64,000 nucleotides of DNA from Gaertneriomyces semiglobifer (GCA_025558075.1 JAHLKF010000001.1:930001-994000); one strand, 5' to 3'; positions 42,801 through 55,865 are shown, counted from the stretch's first letter. The notes: a model not told the origin generated them from the letters alone. A program made the numbers and translations.

Positions 42801-45800
42801 AGTGTTGAGACAAAGGCCTTCTGCTCAAGCTCCATTTCAAACAGACATGCTATATGTGTGGCGTGTTTGAAACCCTCCAGTGCTGTGACAACCAGGTCAA
42901 CATCCTCGCTCTCCTGTAACGGCCCACTGATGCCAGTAAGAATGCTCATCCATATGATTTGAAACATTCCTCGAACGTGCTCGTAGTGACTTGCCACGAA
43001 AAACCCTCGCGCAGGCCCGCTCTCCTCTCCACGACCTGGGCCAACCATGCCGGAATTACGCTTTCTTTTACTCTTAAGCATGGTGTTGAAAATGGCCTCC
43101 GTCTTCAAAGCCATCGTCTCGCTAGCCAAAGCAAACTGAGCAACCTCTTTTCTATTGCCACCCGGCGCACTAACGTTTTTATCACTAGCTCCCGTTCCGG
43201 TGCTCCCTGGGGTGACTGGAACCTCATCTTTCATCACAATTTCGTTATGAGAAATCTCATCAAATATATTCTCTAACAACTCCACAGGTAAGTCTTGCCC
43301 ATTGTCAATTCCGCGGTTATTCTTCAAGAAGTCCGCCTTCGTCATTCGTTTCTTAACCTGGGCGTTGTGCTGATCAGTGTTTAACATGATCACGGAGTAC
43401 GCTAGCACATATGCCGTGTCGGCACTACTAAAGCTTTGAGGATTACCCATAACATACCGTTCGGCAAACTTCAGCATGAATCGATCGATTTTTTGGGACT
43501 CCCCTGGAAGACGGAAACTTTGTAGAAAATGCCGAAGAGCGTCCGTGAAGTTCATATTGAAAAAGTCCATCTCATCCACAAAGGCATGCATGATAGCAAT
43601 GTTCTCCTCGTCACCCTCTCCCAAGAACTCGCCGATAACGGCTTTGTTCAAGCCATCAGTCTTCAACAGAAACTTTGCAATATCACGAGGAGTGCGTGCG
43701 GGTATGAGTCTAGTATCCAAGAGGTACTGCAAGCCCTTCTTCGGTTTAAAATTGAAGCGGGTGATTCCTTCTGTTAGGACTTGCTTGCGCTGCTTGCGCG
43801 TTACGAATGCTGTAGGGTCATCCTCAATACGGGTTAGAACTACTGGGGAAGGAGATGGCTTGCCGCTATCTTCATCCGTAAGAAGTCCTAAGTTGACACT
43901 AGAATCTGTTTCTTCGCTTTTACGGCCAGGTCTGCTGTCATCTGCCGATCCGGTGATTACGGCAGGTGTTGGCGCACGTATATTACACCATGTGACTAAC
44001 GGGCGAAGGACTCCACGAACCATCAACTCCAATCCTCTCCTCTTTAGCTCCTGGTAGTCCCCAGTAGACGAGTAAAGCTCCCGGACCTGCTCCTTGGTAA
44101 AATTGGTCAAGTTTGCAGTTGTAATAGCAGGAGCAATAGTGCCGCCACGTTGCTGCGTCTGTGTGGTGGAGCCTGCACTGGCCGCAGGAACGGCATCATA
44201 ATGCTGTGTCATGATCTTGGCCATCGCAGTGATGAGTCTCTCCCAGATGTTCTCTCTGGCCCCGGCTTCCACATCACAGTCGTAATTTAGGTAAATCTCA
44301 ACAAGAATTCTTCCGCCATCCGCATCCGGCTCAGAAAGTATCCGTTGCAAGGAGTTCAACAATGATGCTCTTTGATGAAATGTGATTGATGCCCGAGCCT
44401 CCATGATCGGGATGATAATTTCAGTAAAAATCACCGCCAGTTCCCTCTAGGAAAAAAAACCTTATCAGTCAGCCAACCTACAAAACATGGCGATGGCATA
44501 GCAACCTTGAGGACTGTTCTGAGGCCCGTGAGCACTTTTCCAAAAATTTCCATAGAGATGTCGAACACTTGCGGAACAACGCTTACAGCATTACGGCTCA
44601 GGCTCAGACACAAATACTGTTTCACAGAGTGGATAAACAGTACCGCCGATGGGTCCGCTCGAGCTGTCCCGGGCGAGAAAAGCACCGGCGACGGCGTGAA
44701 AAAAATGTACAGACTTGACGAAAGAATAGTGTAAATCAAATGTAAGGAAAGTAGCTTTGACCGCATCGCGTGAGATTTGAGATCAGTGGCCCTGCAAACG
44801 CTCGTTAGCCTTTCTTCGGCGACGGCCAACGATGCACCCTTACCCTTCCGGTGCTGGAATAGGCTTCATGCTAAGCTTGCAGAGGGCGCGAAAAACAAGA
44901 TAGGCGTCTTTGATATATTGATCCACTGCCGTCCCCTTCGCCCTGGTTGATTCATTGAGGATGTCCTGTGATGCACGCACCGCAGTTCCTCTTCCGAGCT
45001 CTCGCAGGGCGGCGGTGACACCACTGTGCTCCCCGTCAAAGCTCCTGAGGGCAGACGTTAGCCATTTCGACGCGGCACGATTTTCACAAATGCAAACACA
45101 TACAAACTGTCGATACTGCCGGGGCCGTGTATTCCTGAGCTCGCTACGGATTTACGATCATCCTCGATCACCGTCGATCCAGATGATATTCCATCTGAAG
45201 TTTGACTGACCTCTAACAGATCGGCGGGTACCTGAGCGGTACCTCCTCCGTCGCCGCCTGCCTGAGATTCGGTACTTGGCGCGTCAACGGACACCGGTTC
45301 TTCAGTGATTGTCTTACTCACTGGGGTGGGCGTCGAGCTGCGGCTACGCGCGAAAGGGTCTTCCAGCTTCACGTCTTTGGGTACCCGCCCGAAAACCGCT
45401 TGGACCATCTGAGTAAGAGTCGCTTGCGCAACAATTTGGGTATTGGCAGACTTTGACAGCAAGAAGATGTTATACGTTGTGCGAACCGCCTTCAGAAGAA
45501 TTCCGCCGTGGATCGCAGCAGTTGGGTCCACAGCCGAAGCAGCTGCCAAAAGCGCTTTCACTATCTGCACCTGTAACTTCTCATCGGTACTCTCTCCGCC
45601 AGCAAACGTATCACAGATGCTGTCCACGACCAGTGCTACCATTCCGCCACTTTTAGTCGGTGTTGCCTCCACGTTGCTCTCCATACTGCTTCGATAATCT
45701 TCGCCAGAACTTCGATTACCTGTATCCTTTTTGGGCAAGTCCATGTCCAAGTCGCCTATCGTCCCCCAACGCCAAAGTCTCCTTCCAAAGTAACTTCGTG

Positions 45801-46279
45801 TTTTCCCCAATAATTATAAGTAAAGAGCTTCCCCAGGCAGTCAATCGCGATCGTAGCAAGGACTGGCTGGCGAGTGCGACATGCTAACTGGAATGGTGAA
45901 AAGACAGTTCGAAGCGATTGAGAATCCATATTTCCTCTTGCGCTGGGGGAATCCAGCACCTCTATCAATCGAAAAGACAGGTTTTGGGTAAGTTCAGGCC
46001 ATCCGATTACCCATCTGCTGGCAAATGAATCCTACCCAATGCTGATTTACATGCATCCTTCAAGTTGGTTAGCTTCCTCGACTCCTTCGCGTTTTGCAGC
46101 TGCTCCAACGCCAACTTGATGAACACATCGCTCGAGCCTTGTTGCCCACCCGCGTTCGCAGCAGACATTGATGTTCGCGCTTGCCCAGGTTGCTGAGGTG
46201 TTTCTAATGATTGTCTCGGACTCGCGGCAGAGGCCGTCGAGTCCTCTTGATGCTTCTTTGCACCGAAGATGTTGAACAT
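39840..46279 (-). CDS. SEC7: Sec7-family ARF guanine-nucleotide exchange factor (SEC7/BIG type)
   Basis: The largest gene, about 1,900 aa in at least six exons; the main exon spans roughly 44434-40600. Start MFNIFGAKKHQED at 46279 (an ATG at 46336 is an alternative). The DCB-HUS region lies in the first exons (RTVFSPFQLACRTRQPVLAT, then the HUS helices with ILVEIYLNYDCD). The Sec7 domain follows from VLTEGITRFNFKPKKGLQYL; it has the catalytic glutamate finger in GEFLGEGDEENIAIM and the loop DTAYVLAYSVIMLNTDQHN. HDS helices run to the end, with an acidic Glu/Pro-rich tail (GVGEEGFPKDIEPD) in the last exon. It activates Arf1 at the trans-Golgi. Ordinary domain order and length. Confidence 0.93.
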
Positions 46280-47243
46280 AGTGCGGATTGGGTGAAGAGC
46301 TCGGCTAACAGAAAGGTGTACAGTGGTATCGTCCAAACGGAGTCCAGCCGAGATCGTTAGGATTACCTCCTCTCTATCGTCGGCAAAATATCAGAACGCT
46401 TGAGTCAGTTGCCCTGCCTTTGGCTGGCCCGTTGTCCTCTACACCTTCATCAAACAACCGATTGCCGCAAAGCTGAGAGTCAAACGGATGACAGTAAAAC
46501 CAAGGAAGCTCCTACAAAAGACTCAGTGTCCGCCTGATTCTACGCCAGCGGACTCTGTAACTTCACTGTAGCTATATCGGATTAGACGTTCGCAATTGTT
46601 TCTCGTCAATTGTCCATTATTTCCATAAACAAGCGCCAAAGCGCGATTTTACACGTCGATCGGCGCTGGACGGAGAAATAAGCGAGAAGCAGAAAGGACA
46701 TACGACAGGCTACGGCGGCAGAAGGCAAAGGAAATCACTGGGAGAACAAGGATATGATGGGCTCATGCTATTGACGAAAAAGAACTGAGCGTGTGTGGTC
46801 AGACCTCGGCGAACCCGCAACTACCGCGACGTACGTCTTTGGAGCTGCTCAGCACGCTGGAACTTTGGTACTACGATCTACTGAGAATGTACTGCTGCTT
46901 TGGAACGCCTTCACATCCTCATGCAAGCTGACGAGCTGTCTTGAGCTTCCACTGCATTCGATGATGTTCTGCTGAACTTGTTGTTCTTCGTGAATGAGTG
47001 AATCATGCTCTTGCGCGATACATGTTGCGTGTCAATCAGGGTCCATAACGCAGCCACCACCGTCAATAGCTCAGTTCCTTGCGCCTTCATCTGGCATAAA
47101 AGGGCGGGGGGGCTGCTCGCTCCCACTCCTAGGCCCTAAGGCAAGATCCACAAAACCTGTAGTGAGCATATCGCGGAGCAAACCTAACATAGTGTGCAGA
47201 AAGAAGCCAATCTTTGACCAACTCTCTTCGGGGACACACAATC
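46280..47243. other. intergenic, no gene recognised
   Basis: This 960-bp interval separates divergent genes. Open frames are short and domain-free. A GGGCGGGGGGGC run occurs near 47103. Nothing else was identified. Confidence 0.45.
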
Positions 47244-47629
47244 ATGACCACTAGACAAGGTCCAACAGCAAGGGATTTTGAAAGCCAGGCGCCTGCTCGC
47301 GCATACGGCATCCCGGCGGACATCTATGACCCACATCCAAAAGTAAGAGCCCTCTCACACGCCAGTTTCTATGACAAGCAATTGACGATGCACGGATTGA
47401 TTCGGCAGGCGATGAGTCATGTGAACAGAGACCCTGAGCTCGCTGCGCTTGCCGAGTTTGGTAGAGGGCCATCAGCCGCTTACATCGCCAAAAGACGCGA
47501 GGTAAGTAGCGAAGTTGGTCATCACACTCATCTTTAGATTTGAAGCTGATCAGATCACAGTCGAACCATGAAAGCGGGAAAGACCATAAACTCTCCGGTA
47601 ACTCGGTGAATCCCAACATGAGCCGTTGA
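47244..47629 (+). CDS. small hydrophilic protein of unknown function
   Basis: Exons 47244-47501 and 47561-47629, 108 aa. A good donor (GTAAGT) and acceptor (TCACAG) join in phase 0. The sequence has a helical central part (LTMHGLIRQAMSHVN, then LAALAEFGRGPSAAY) with many Arg, His and Ala residues and ends MSR. No signal peptide, membrane helix or catalytic motif is visible, and no family was recognised. Splicing quality supports a real gene. A preceding upstream exon cannot be excluded. Confidence 0.5.
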
Positions 47630-47900
47630 GCACCACTCTAAACCTCCGACAAAGTGTCAGAGTATCCACATAGTTGGTGTGGTCAATGTCGGGTCAATAT
47701 ACTTGGTTCGATAAGTCTTCGTATGTATATTTGAGCAAAGAAGCAAGCGGTGCCTTCTGACCACTGCGGTCTTAACAACGTCGTTTTGTCTGAAATCGAG
47801 TGAATTATGAATGTCCGCTTGTGAATGATTCAATAAAAGGAATCGCCATACGCCAGAATGGGTTGTTCGTTCGGGTAGATTGTAATCTTCGGGTTATGCA

Positions 47901-48670
47901 CTACTCTAATAGTAATAGTTTGTTGTCCTTCAGATACTCAATAGCCATCCATGCCGTTTGCACACTGGGCAACATCACTTCGCCTCTCATGATAAGGTTT
48001 TTGAGTTCAGAGATAGAGACTCCTCGGTGCACCTCGATCCACTCTTCAGCGTCGCGTTGTTTCGGATGCTGATCACGCACTGGATTTAGGACGAGGAAAG
48101 GAATGAAGCGGTTTCTGGACCACTTCAACTCTCCAATACCGGGGTGGTCGTTCGGCAAGAGGGAAATCCAGTCACCTCCAGTCAGCCGGGATTCCTCTGA
48201 TAACTCCTGTCGCGCACACTCGAGAATGGATGAGTGCTTTGCAACATCAAAGCCACCCGCAGCAAAGGTATACTTCAATTCGTTGGCGCCTTGGGCATAT
48301 TCTCGTATCAGAGTGGTCGTTTGCTGCGAGGCCATGAGGCCAATCAATCCTTTGGCTGCAAGAATCTGGTGACTGATTACGCTAATCTCCTACCGTCTTG
48401 GTGTCAAACGGGAAACACACGGCAAATGCCGGATTAGCAGTGCTATGTCCACATACATCCCTTTAACAGATTAATTAGTACTGGTATCGGGTATGGAGGA
48501 ACGTTGAACTCTTACCATGCCAATTTACGGCCGTCCGGATACTGTACCAATCGATCCCACACCGTAATATACCGCTTGTAAGCAACCTTTTCCTCCAGAA
48601 TCTCAAATCCTTTGGTGCCTTTGATCTGTTGAGAGAGGTCTGATTCGGATATCGTCCGGTTGGTAGCCAT
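47901..48670 (-). CDS. Nudix-like hydrolase with altered Nudix box
   Basis: Minus strand, exons 48670-48516, 48460-48394 and 48323-47901, 214 aa. The fold order fits fungal NUDIX proteins: a strand VAYKRYITVWDRLVQYPDG, then AVCFPFDTKT, LIREYAQGANELKYTFAAGG and the Nudix helix ILECARQELSEES. The canonical REUxEE is QELSEE here, and the Glu after the GG loop is absent, so the box is partly degenerate. Metal-dependent hydrolysis is uncertain. An earlier acceptor at 48366 would leave a 28-nt intron; the later one at 48324 gives a normal 70-nt intron and the better protein. The ATG at 48670 gives MATNRTISESD. Divergent from IQCH by 171 bp. Confidence 0.78.
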
Positions 48671-48841
48671 AATCGGCGGAAGCGCGACGAACTGCAGGTT
48701 CCTCCGTTGACAGGCGAGAAGAGATTGACGCGGGAATGCAGGTTTCACTCGAGGACGTAGGACGATTATTCTCATAACACTCTGAGCCTCGATGCCCCAC
48801 TCACACGCACTCAGATAGTAGGACTCTATATTACGTTGGTT

Positions 48842-51800
48842 ATGAAGAGTAGGAAAAATGCCAACGGAAAAGCTGATGACATTAAAGATCGCGTCAGCAA
48901 CTCCGACGCCGCGACGGCCATGTTCGCGACAGCGTCGAAAAGCTCGGCCTTGTACCGGAATGGGTGTCCAGGTAAATGAAGATCTACCGTGGCGTGCGGC
49001 TTTGAGAGCTCTAATAGAAGTATGTTTGCAGTGCATCACAGAACCAATGTGACCGGTTCCGATTTACCCTCGCAATCATTACCCCACCTGCGTGTTGACC
49101 CTGTCGTCAAGCGTATTATACCAAAGCAGCTCGATCCGCTCCTTCGCTCGCATGTCGATCCTTTTGCATCTAAAGATGCTCCACGGGTCTTCCGTGAGCC
49201 CTTCGATTTGATACCCGGACCAAGTCATGATATCAACTCATATCACGGGCGCCAACCCCAACTCGAGCCCAGCGGTACGAATAGAACGTTGCTCATTGCG
49301 TATGTGAGAACGCTGCGACTGACATTGCTAATGTGACGCAGACAATTCGTATAGCTCATCGGAGAGTTGGTACACGACTCCCTTACCCTCTCCTCGGCCC
49401 AATGCGGATTCTCCCCAATCCTCGCCTGGAGCCCTTTTTGGCGGAGGTGGCCCGCCAAGGCTCACTGGCCCAGTCGTTGCCATTCAGAATGGAAAACTAC
49501 ATAGAGATTCTCAAGCTTACAAGCAGTTTGAGGAGGACGCCGCGTATTGGTGGAGCGAAGTTGACCGGATTTTTGGATTACTAGAGCAACTGATGCAAGA
49601 CTACACAGGTAATAAAGGCATGGATAGATACTAGTCCTTCTTCGCTTTTGACACGACGTCTGTAGTTTATTACGCGGAGATTCTCTGCAATGCCGTGCTT
49701 AAACTTGCCTTTCGCCCAATCATACGACCATATCACCAATCGGAACTTCTCGGCTGCGTTGCAAACGCTGCCGAAGTTTGCGCCATTATGTCATTGCCGG
49801 GACGAAGATATCAAGGGGCCGATGGCCGCGACCTTGCTGTTAGAAAGATCCAGGCGACATTCCGGATGTCACTGGCACGGTAAAGTCAAGTGCCTGTTAC
49901 ATAGCCGAAATCCTTCATTAATAAGCATTTTGGGATAGAAAGATTTATTTGCATCACCTCGACCGTATTGCTGCTTCTATTACATTGGCCAAAATATGGA
50001 AAGCCCGACAAATGCGCTTTGCAATTCGCAAAGGAATTGAAGTACGTGTCGCAACCAAAGTTGAAGGGGGTTTTGCAGTACTTAACGGATCGAATTAGGC
50101 CCAGTACTACAATGTGCACCTAAAGCGATTTCATCGATTTCAAAGTATGCTTAAGAGGGATTGGGTCAGTATATCAGGACACAAACGGTGGGTACATTCC
50201 AGCGTACACGCCCGTTCATGAGGTATCTCACGCCCTTGACTCAGCACTGTAATTCAACTGGTTCCATCCAAGCAACTGGGAGATATAGGCAGTGTAGGCT
50301 CTGACATCAGCATCGGCCGGTGAGACTCCTCTTGTTATGACTTTATAAACAAATATCTTACGCCGCTTCCCAGAGCTTTTCCGTTGTTAGACGCTGATGT
50401 CGATATTATTTTTGTCACGCCCTATATTGATGAAGATCGCATTGAGTACATTAGGAGTATACTCGGTATGGCCTGCGTTATAGTGATTGGGTAGGCCAGA
50501 AAACTAATATTACAGACTTCAGAATCTGGGTTCCCTGAGCAAAATCCACTTGACGCCAATCGTATCCGCTTTGTTGTTCCAGAGGCAGCGCGCTGCTTCA
50601 GACCTTCGGCACCGATTAGTGCGATGCTCCTCTCCAGCCGCAGAGCGCTTACCACTCTGAGGCGAATGTGCCAACAGAGCACTTCCTTGCTCATATGTGA
50701 CGCTGTTGGCCAAAACGAGGTTATATTGAGTTCAACTTTGGGTCTACCCATCTTTGGACCCACTCCGGAGGCATATTCCTCTCTCTTGAGTTCGCAAGCA
50801 CGAGCTAGAGACTTTCTCCGTAGTTCCGGCGTGCCGCTTGTGCCAGCTATGGAATCGCATGCGCGAGACGAATATGAAGTATGCTTGCACACTCTCAAAG
50901 CTGTCGCGATGTTCCCTGAAGTTGCAATGTGGACATACGTCCTCGATCCCAGTTTACGCGTTTTTGACGAGAACAGATCTTCTGAAGGCCCAGAGGCAGT
51001 TATAGGTGAGAGGTCATCGGTCTGTCGACTACCTGAAGTGCCTCCTGACCGGTCACTTGGAAAGATCCGTCAGCTTTGGTCTATTCAACTATAATGAAAG
51101 GAACATCAAATGCAGCACTGTATGTTTCCGGCTCTAGACCAACTAGCACGATACCTACTGGAAAGGGCACCGTGGCGGACAAATACTTGAGACCAGTAAC
51201 TGCTCCCGTGCCATGGCCTATGCGTCCAGTGTACTCAGCGAGGCGAGAACGGATGGCACAGTACTTGCCCATGGCTCGAGAGGATGTTTCAACAAATATG
51301 AGAATCCTGCGACCCGGCGAAGCTAGGCCAGATTTTATTGAGAATTGGATATGCAATGGTGGGCTCATTATGGGCTTCCCGATGAGCTCACCAGAGCATG
51401 TGCGCGGCATTGAGGTCGCAGTCATCGTGGACTTTGAGGGCAAGTTTCAACTCAGGCTGCTTGTTGAATCAAACCTAAATCCCGCGACGCTGGCGCCTTG
51501 CATCGTTTGCGTACCACATAGCACGCTTGTTACGCTGCGAGAGGAATTGAAGCCGTTTCTCACGAAAATTGCTGCACAAGCTGCCGCCAATGGAATATTC
51601 GGTGTGGTGACCGTTCAGTTCTTAACGTGGCTGGATACCTCTACAAAACAACGCCGGTATTGGGCTACTGGCATCGTACCACGTCTTACTCCAGGCGTCT
51701 TGCGTGGTGCAACAGTTCTACTTGCGACTGGACTGCGACTGGATGGCGATAGCTGGAGCATGAATTGCCCAAGTATTGCTTCTACAATTCGCCTGCGATT

Positions 51801-53618
51801 TGCGAAGACCATTCGATATGCAGATCAGGTGAGCTACCGCTCGAAATCTCATGGCGTATTTAAGTCCGCTGAGCGTTTCGCAGACACGTCTCAAAGCGTT
51901 AGTACCGCACCAGCCTTCGGCCTCAGCTGGAGAGATGCGCGTTGCTTACTACGTCAGCTCTTTGGAACATGGCCAAGTGGCCGCCGTATCTCGCGCCGGA
52001 ATAATAGCCAGCATCATTCGCAAAGGAATAGATTTCAATCCATGGGTAAGTGAGGATGGAGCGGCCGCCTATCGTAATGATGACTTAATACTAACAGCCT
52101 GAAGCAGACTCGGACCGGCGTGCTCTTTCCTAAACGAGACGCTCGTAATTCAGCCTGTTTTCCATTCATGTACGTTATCTGGTGGGATTTAGGGAATTTG
52201 GGAAACGTATTTAATTAACACACAATAACCGCAGATGTATTGACTTCAATATTGTGGCATGTCTTAAGCGAACAATGCTAACGCTAATACGAATTATACA
52301 TCTTCTTGAGCAATATGCACAAGAGACTGGCGCATCTTACAATACCAACGCGATGGTAAGTGTTTCAGGGTGCACCGGGCGGGAGACTGATTTTCTCACT
52401 GTCTTGGCGTAGAACATTTGTCGTGTGCTTCTTGATGAAATGGAAGCCACACAAAGTACTTCTATTGGTGAGTCAGCACTCGGCCCCGAAAGGCGTGTAG
52501 AACCACAACAAGCCACAGCCGTTATGGATGGGACGGATGAAACAACAACAGAAGTGAGGCCAAGTGGGCCTGAAGAGGAAAGCGGAAGCGAAGATGAAGA
52601 TGACGACGATCGCTCTTCTATTTTCTTTGATGAATCGCGAAATCAACAGTTCCACATGAAGGACCTCATTGCGCTTGCGTCGCGGGCGATTGATATCCCT
52701 GACGATTGCGACATTGTCGACAGGAGGTCCTCCGACAGGTCTGCCTCGCGAAAATCCGCCAAAAGAAAACGACAAGCATTCAGCCGAATGACGGCTGTTT
52801 TGCTTTCTGAGGGCATTGCATCGGAAATCGCCGCCAAATATGACGCCAACTTTAGCTGCCCTATTCTGAGCCCACCCTTCTCCCGCCGATCCAGCTTGCT
52901 GGTGCACGAGCAACCTGGCGAAAAGGCTATACGCGTCAAAGCATACGTTGAAAAGATGGAGAGGCAGATGGAAGAGCAGTGGGAACGCGACTCGGCTCGC
53001 CGAGAACGCACTCGTAGTCGGGCTGCACGTTTTTCAGTGATAAGCAATGATACCGCCGACTCGCATCCGCAAATTCTTGAGGAAGACGAGAACGAAGGCG
53101 ATGGCGTGGGCAGTGGACAGCGCGGTCCACCCCCTGATCAGCAAGAAACCATTTCCGACATGGATATGGTACTGATGCGGTTGAAGGATCTGGCCGAGCG
53201 AGGTGAGCGTATCACCGCTGCCATGGATGAGAGGACTAAAGTCGCGCAAGAGAAACTGCAAGAAGTAAATCAACACAAACAAACTGTTGTGGAGAAGAGA
53301 AAATCTGAAAGGAGATCGAGCACGTTCTCTTTATCAGGGCTAGGGCGCTCCGCCACAGGAAGTCTCCAGCCAATAGTCAATGACTCTGTGCTCACGGCTG
53401 AGGAGACCTCGAACGCGGCGCTACTTTCTGAAAAACCAGAACCAGGGAAGCGCATAGCCAATCGTCGCATTAGCGACTTAGTCTCCAATATATTGGGGGA
53501 TATGATTGTACGCGACCGCGACACCAGCAAGGATGAGAAAGTCAGCCGCAGCCGACGAATTTCAATAGATTCTCACTCTTCAGCACCCCGTAGACGCTCA
53601 TCCTCCGACAGACGGTGA
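48842..53618 (+). CDS. IQCH: IQCH-like protein (IQ motif-containing H), extended C-terminus
   Basis: Roughly ten exons. The start at 48842 (MKSRKNANGKADDIKDR) and its first GTAAAT donor are inferred from phase with DPVVKRIIPKQLDPLLRSHV. The IQ motif region is VRKIQATFRMSLARK and following helices (AASITLAKIWKARQMRFAI). The large C-terminal part matches IQCH: RIRFVVPEAARCF, then LLICDAVGQNEVIL, LPIFGPTPE, a block resembling ATP-grasp enzymes (SSGVPLVPAMESHARDEYE), and GGLIMGFPMSSPEHV. The last exon from about 52425 adds about 390 disordered, Ser/Arg/Glu-rich residues. IQCH is conserved in organisms with motile flagella (family knowledge). Biochemistry is unknown. Internal exon edges between 49100 and 50600 are approximate. 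Confidence 0.8.
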
Positions 53619-54752
53619 ATAAACATGCTTCAAACGCAAACGCAAACGCAAACACGGCCGAGTCAGTATGTGGAAGAAATGATGGCGCAAGCTGTAGCTG
53701 GCATAATTTAAGATTCTGAATAAGATCCCAGAACATCGGAGCATATGGGGTTTCACACGAGATAAACTTTGTAATCTTGAACTCAGCAGCATCGCAAGCA
53801 GTACTTTAGGAATAATGTTCAACACTGTATTAAGGGCATGTAAGTTAGGCAAACGATGCCCTTTTCCCCCAGTGGAAGTTCGTCCTCGCGGTACTGTCGA
53901 GTGAGGTCTCCCTTTAACGGATCACGCCTAAGCAATGGTATGATCTCTTCCAACAAAGTAAACTACACACTATCAATTTTATAAAACATGGTTGTGCTCG
54001 TACATCAGTAGTAGTGTACATAATGACTGACGTGATTCGATCTTGGCACAGAGACTAGGTGACTGCATAGCCGAAACCCACAGCTTGTAATTACGGTAGA
54101 CTGAGGGATGGTAGTTGCTGCCCGAACAGAGCATTCGTTGAGCGTTATTGAGACCAGGCAAGAATGGGAAAGTAACCTTGTCAGATATGTCGGTCTACAA
54201 TCTGATTGAAAAGCCTGTAGAGCTCAATAAAAGCATAGCCAAGAGGGCATTTCGAGTTCATCGAAGTTTCTGATATTCTTTTAAATGCACTATGACAATG
54301 CGCACCGCAATTGACTAGCATGATGTACCCTCTATTCGCTTAGCAGATACAAACTATCTAGATGCCGCGGCGGACCGAGAAACAGCTAGCTAAACTCTTA
54401 CACTGCCCGCTTTCAGACTCGGCCAGAGTTGAGGTGGGTTAATAAAGGGAAACCGCGTAGGTAACGCCTGACAATACGCGTCGCTCCAATGTGTGTAGGT
54501 AATCGTAACTCCGACCAAACGCGAGTGTTGAGCACTTTCAAACGACGGCTGCAAATTCACGGCACAAGCCCAAGGTGCCCAAAAACAGCGGATGATGATG
54601 ACATATTACGTATTATAAGTACATTAAGGTGTGTGGTATCTCGTAAAAAGTTCGGCTTATGCTGCGTAAAAACTCTCGATTCAATGACGCCCTTCTGATT
54701 CAAAGAAAGGCTTATTCAGGTCATCAAGTGAAAAAGTTCTTGCGAAGATTGG
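53619..54752. other. longest gene-free stretch, no gene recognised
   Basis: About 1.1 kb lying downstream of both IQCH and the C2H2 gene. A hexanucleotide CGCAAA array of about four units starts at 53635. Short frames on the minus strand (53542-53852, 53979-54161) have no domain or splice support. It is probably 3' UTR plus spacer. Confidence 0.45.
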
Positions 54753-55865
54753 TCACAACGCCAGCCGTTGCATCTGATGTTGCATTTGTCGTATGGTCGG
54801 TGTGTGGATCGTTTTCTCATGATATCGGAGACCGGCAATGGTCGAAAACGACTTATCTGGACACAGCTCGCAGAAAACGTTCTTCGGTTTTGCACGTATT
54901 CGAGCTGCTCGAGGAGTAATCGAATTGTGTATCGACTTGAGGTGATAACGCAATCCGGCACCGGTACTATAAATCCGGCCGCAATTCTCATAGAAGCAGG
55001 GGAACGTTCGACCTGGTTGCGAGGATCTCCTACGTCTGGTGGCACCGCCGGAACCATTCGGCGCACAGTAGCTAAAGTGGCTTTGCTCACCCATTGATGC
55101 GTACGGCCATGGATTTTCTTCATCCCCGCCACATTCTGTGAGTGCCGTCTCCTCCTCTAAAAAAGAGTCCTCGCATAAAGTATCCAATGAGCCTACCGAA
55201 TGCGGATAGTATGACGCTTTCAATGAGTACGGCTCAGGATGCAATGAGCTCAATGAACCGGGAATCGGGCTGCTATTGAGGGATCGTACCGTACTTTGCG
55301 GTGAAATGCTGAACGCGTAAGGAGCGTCAATTGGTATCGAAGGAGTCGACATAGCGCGCACTTGCGAGGTCACGGTTGATATAGAACCGTACGGAGATAC
55401 CGTTCGGAATGAACCCATGGAGGAGAGCCAATCGGTACCGTCCCCATCCGCGTTTTCCCCATTTGAGGCATGAGTTCCTGCCTGAACGTGGGGAAGACCT
55501 TGCAAGGACATAATATGGTACTGCGCTGCGAGCCCTGTGAGCCCGCTGTCAGACGTCAGGTTGGGTGCAGATAGCGAGAAGCCGCGACGCAGAGTTTCTA
55601 CAGGCGTAAAATGAGCACGATGCCTTTGAGGGCGCTGTCCGTCCCAAGATGCACCGTTCATTCTCTTCATGTCGCCATTGACTGGCGAGTCAAGGTCCGC
55701 AGTTGCCATCGCTGGAGAATCGAAAAGGCGCTCGAGCAGATCGTTGTCTTCCTCCGTCGACATAGGTACATTGCATCTTATACTAGGGGTAGTCGCGTTA
55801 GGAGTGTATCTTGCATTCGAGCCTTGGTGTGGAATGTAGGATTCGGCCATGATCATCCTGCCCAT
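54753..55865 (-). CDS. C2H2 zinc-finger transcription factor
   Basis: Single exon, 370 aa from ATG at 55865 (MGRMIMAESYIPHQG). The open frame extends further upstream but has no other ATG, so a 5' exon is possible. Residues 1 to about 290 are Ser/Pro/Thr-rich and disordered, with acidic patches (STEEDNDLLERLFD and SFLEEETALTE) that look like activation segments. Two C2H2 fingers lie near the C-terminus: CFYENCGRIYSTGAGLRYHL followed by KSIH, and CELCPDKSFSTIAGLRYHEK followed by TIH. A basic RRRRSSQPGR patch precedes them and may be a nuclear localisation signal. The pair of fingers with GLRYH helices is found in fungal regulators; targets unknown. Divergent from the small coiled-coil gene at 56187. 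Confidence 0.82.
   Translation of the reverse strand: MGRMIMAESYIPHQGSNARYTPNATTPSIRCNVPMSTEEDNDLLERLFDSPAMATADLDSPVNGDMKRMNGASWDGQRPQRHRAHFTPVETLRRGFSLSAPNLTSDSGLTGLAAQYHIMSLQGLPHVQAGTHASNGENADGDGTDWLSSMGSFRTVSPYGSISTVTSQVRAMSTPSIPIDAPYAFSISPQSTVRSLNSSPIPGSLSSLHPEPYSLKASYYPHSVGSLDTLCEDSFLEEETALTECGGDEENPWPYASMGEQSHFSYCAPNGSGGATRRRRSSQPGRTFPCFYENCGRIYSTGAGLRYHLKSIHNSITPRAARIRAKPKNVFCELCPDKSFSTIAGLRYHEKTIHTPTIRQMQHQMQRLAL

Noticed and set aside
48366..48393. 28-nt intron in the Nudix-like gene
   Set aside because: A 70-nt alternative ending at 48324 has the same phase and a better protein join.
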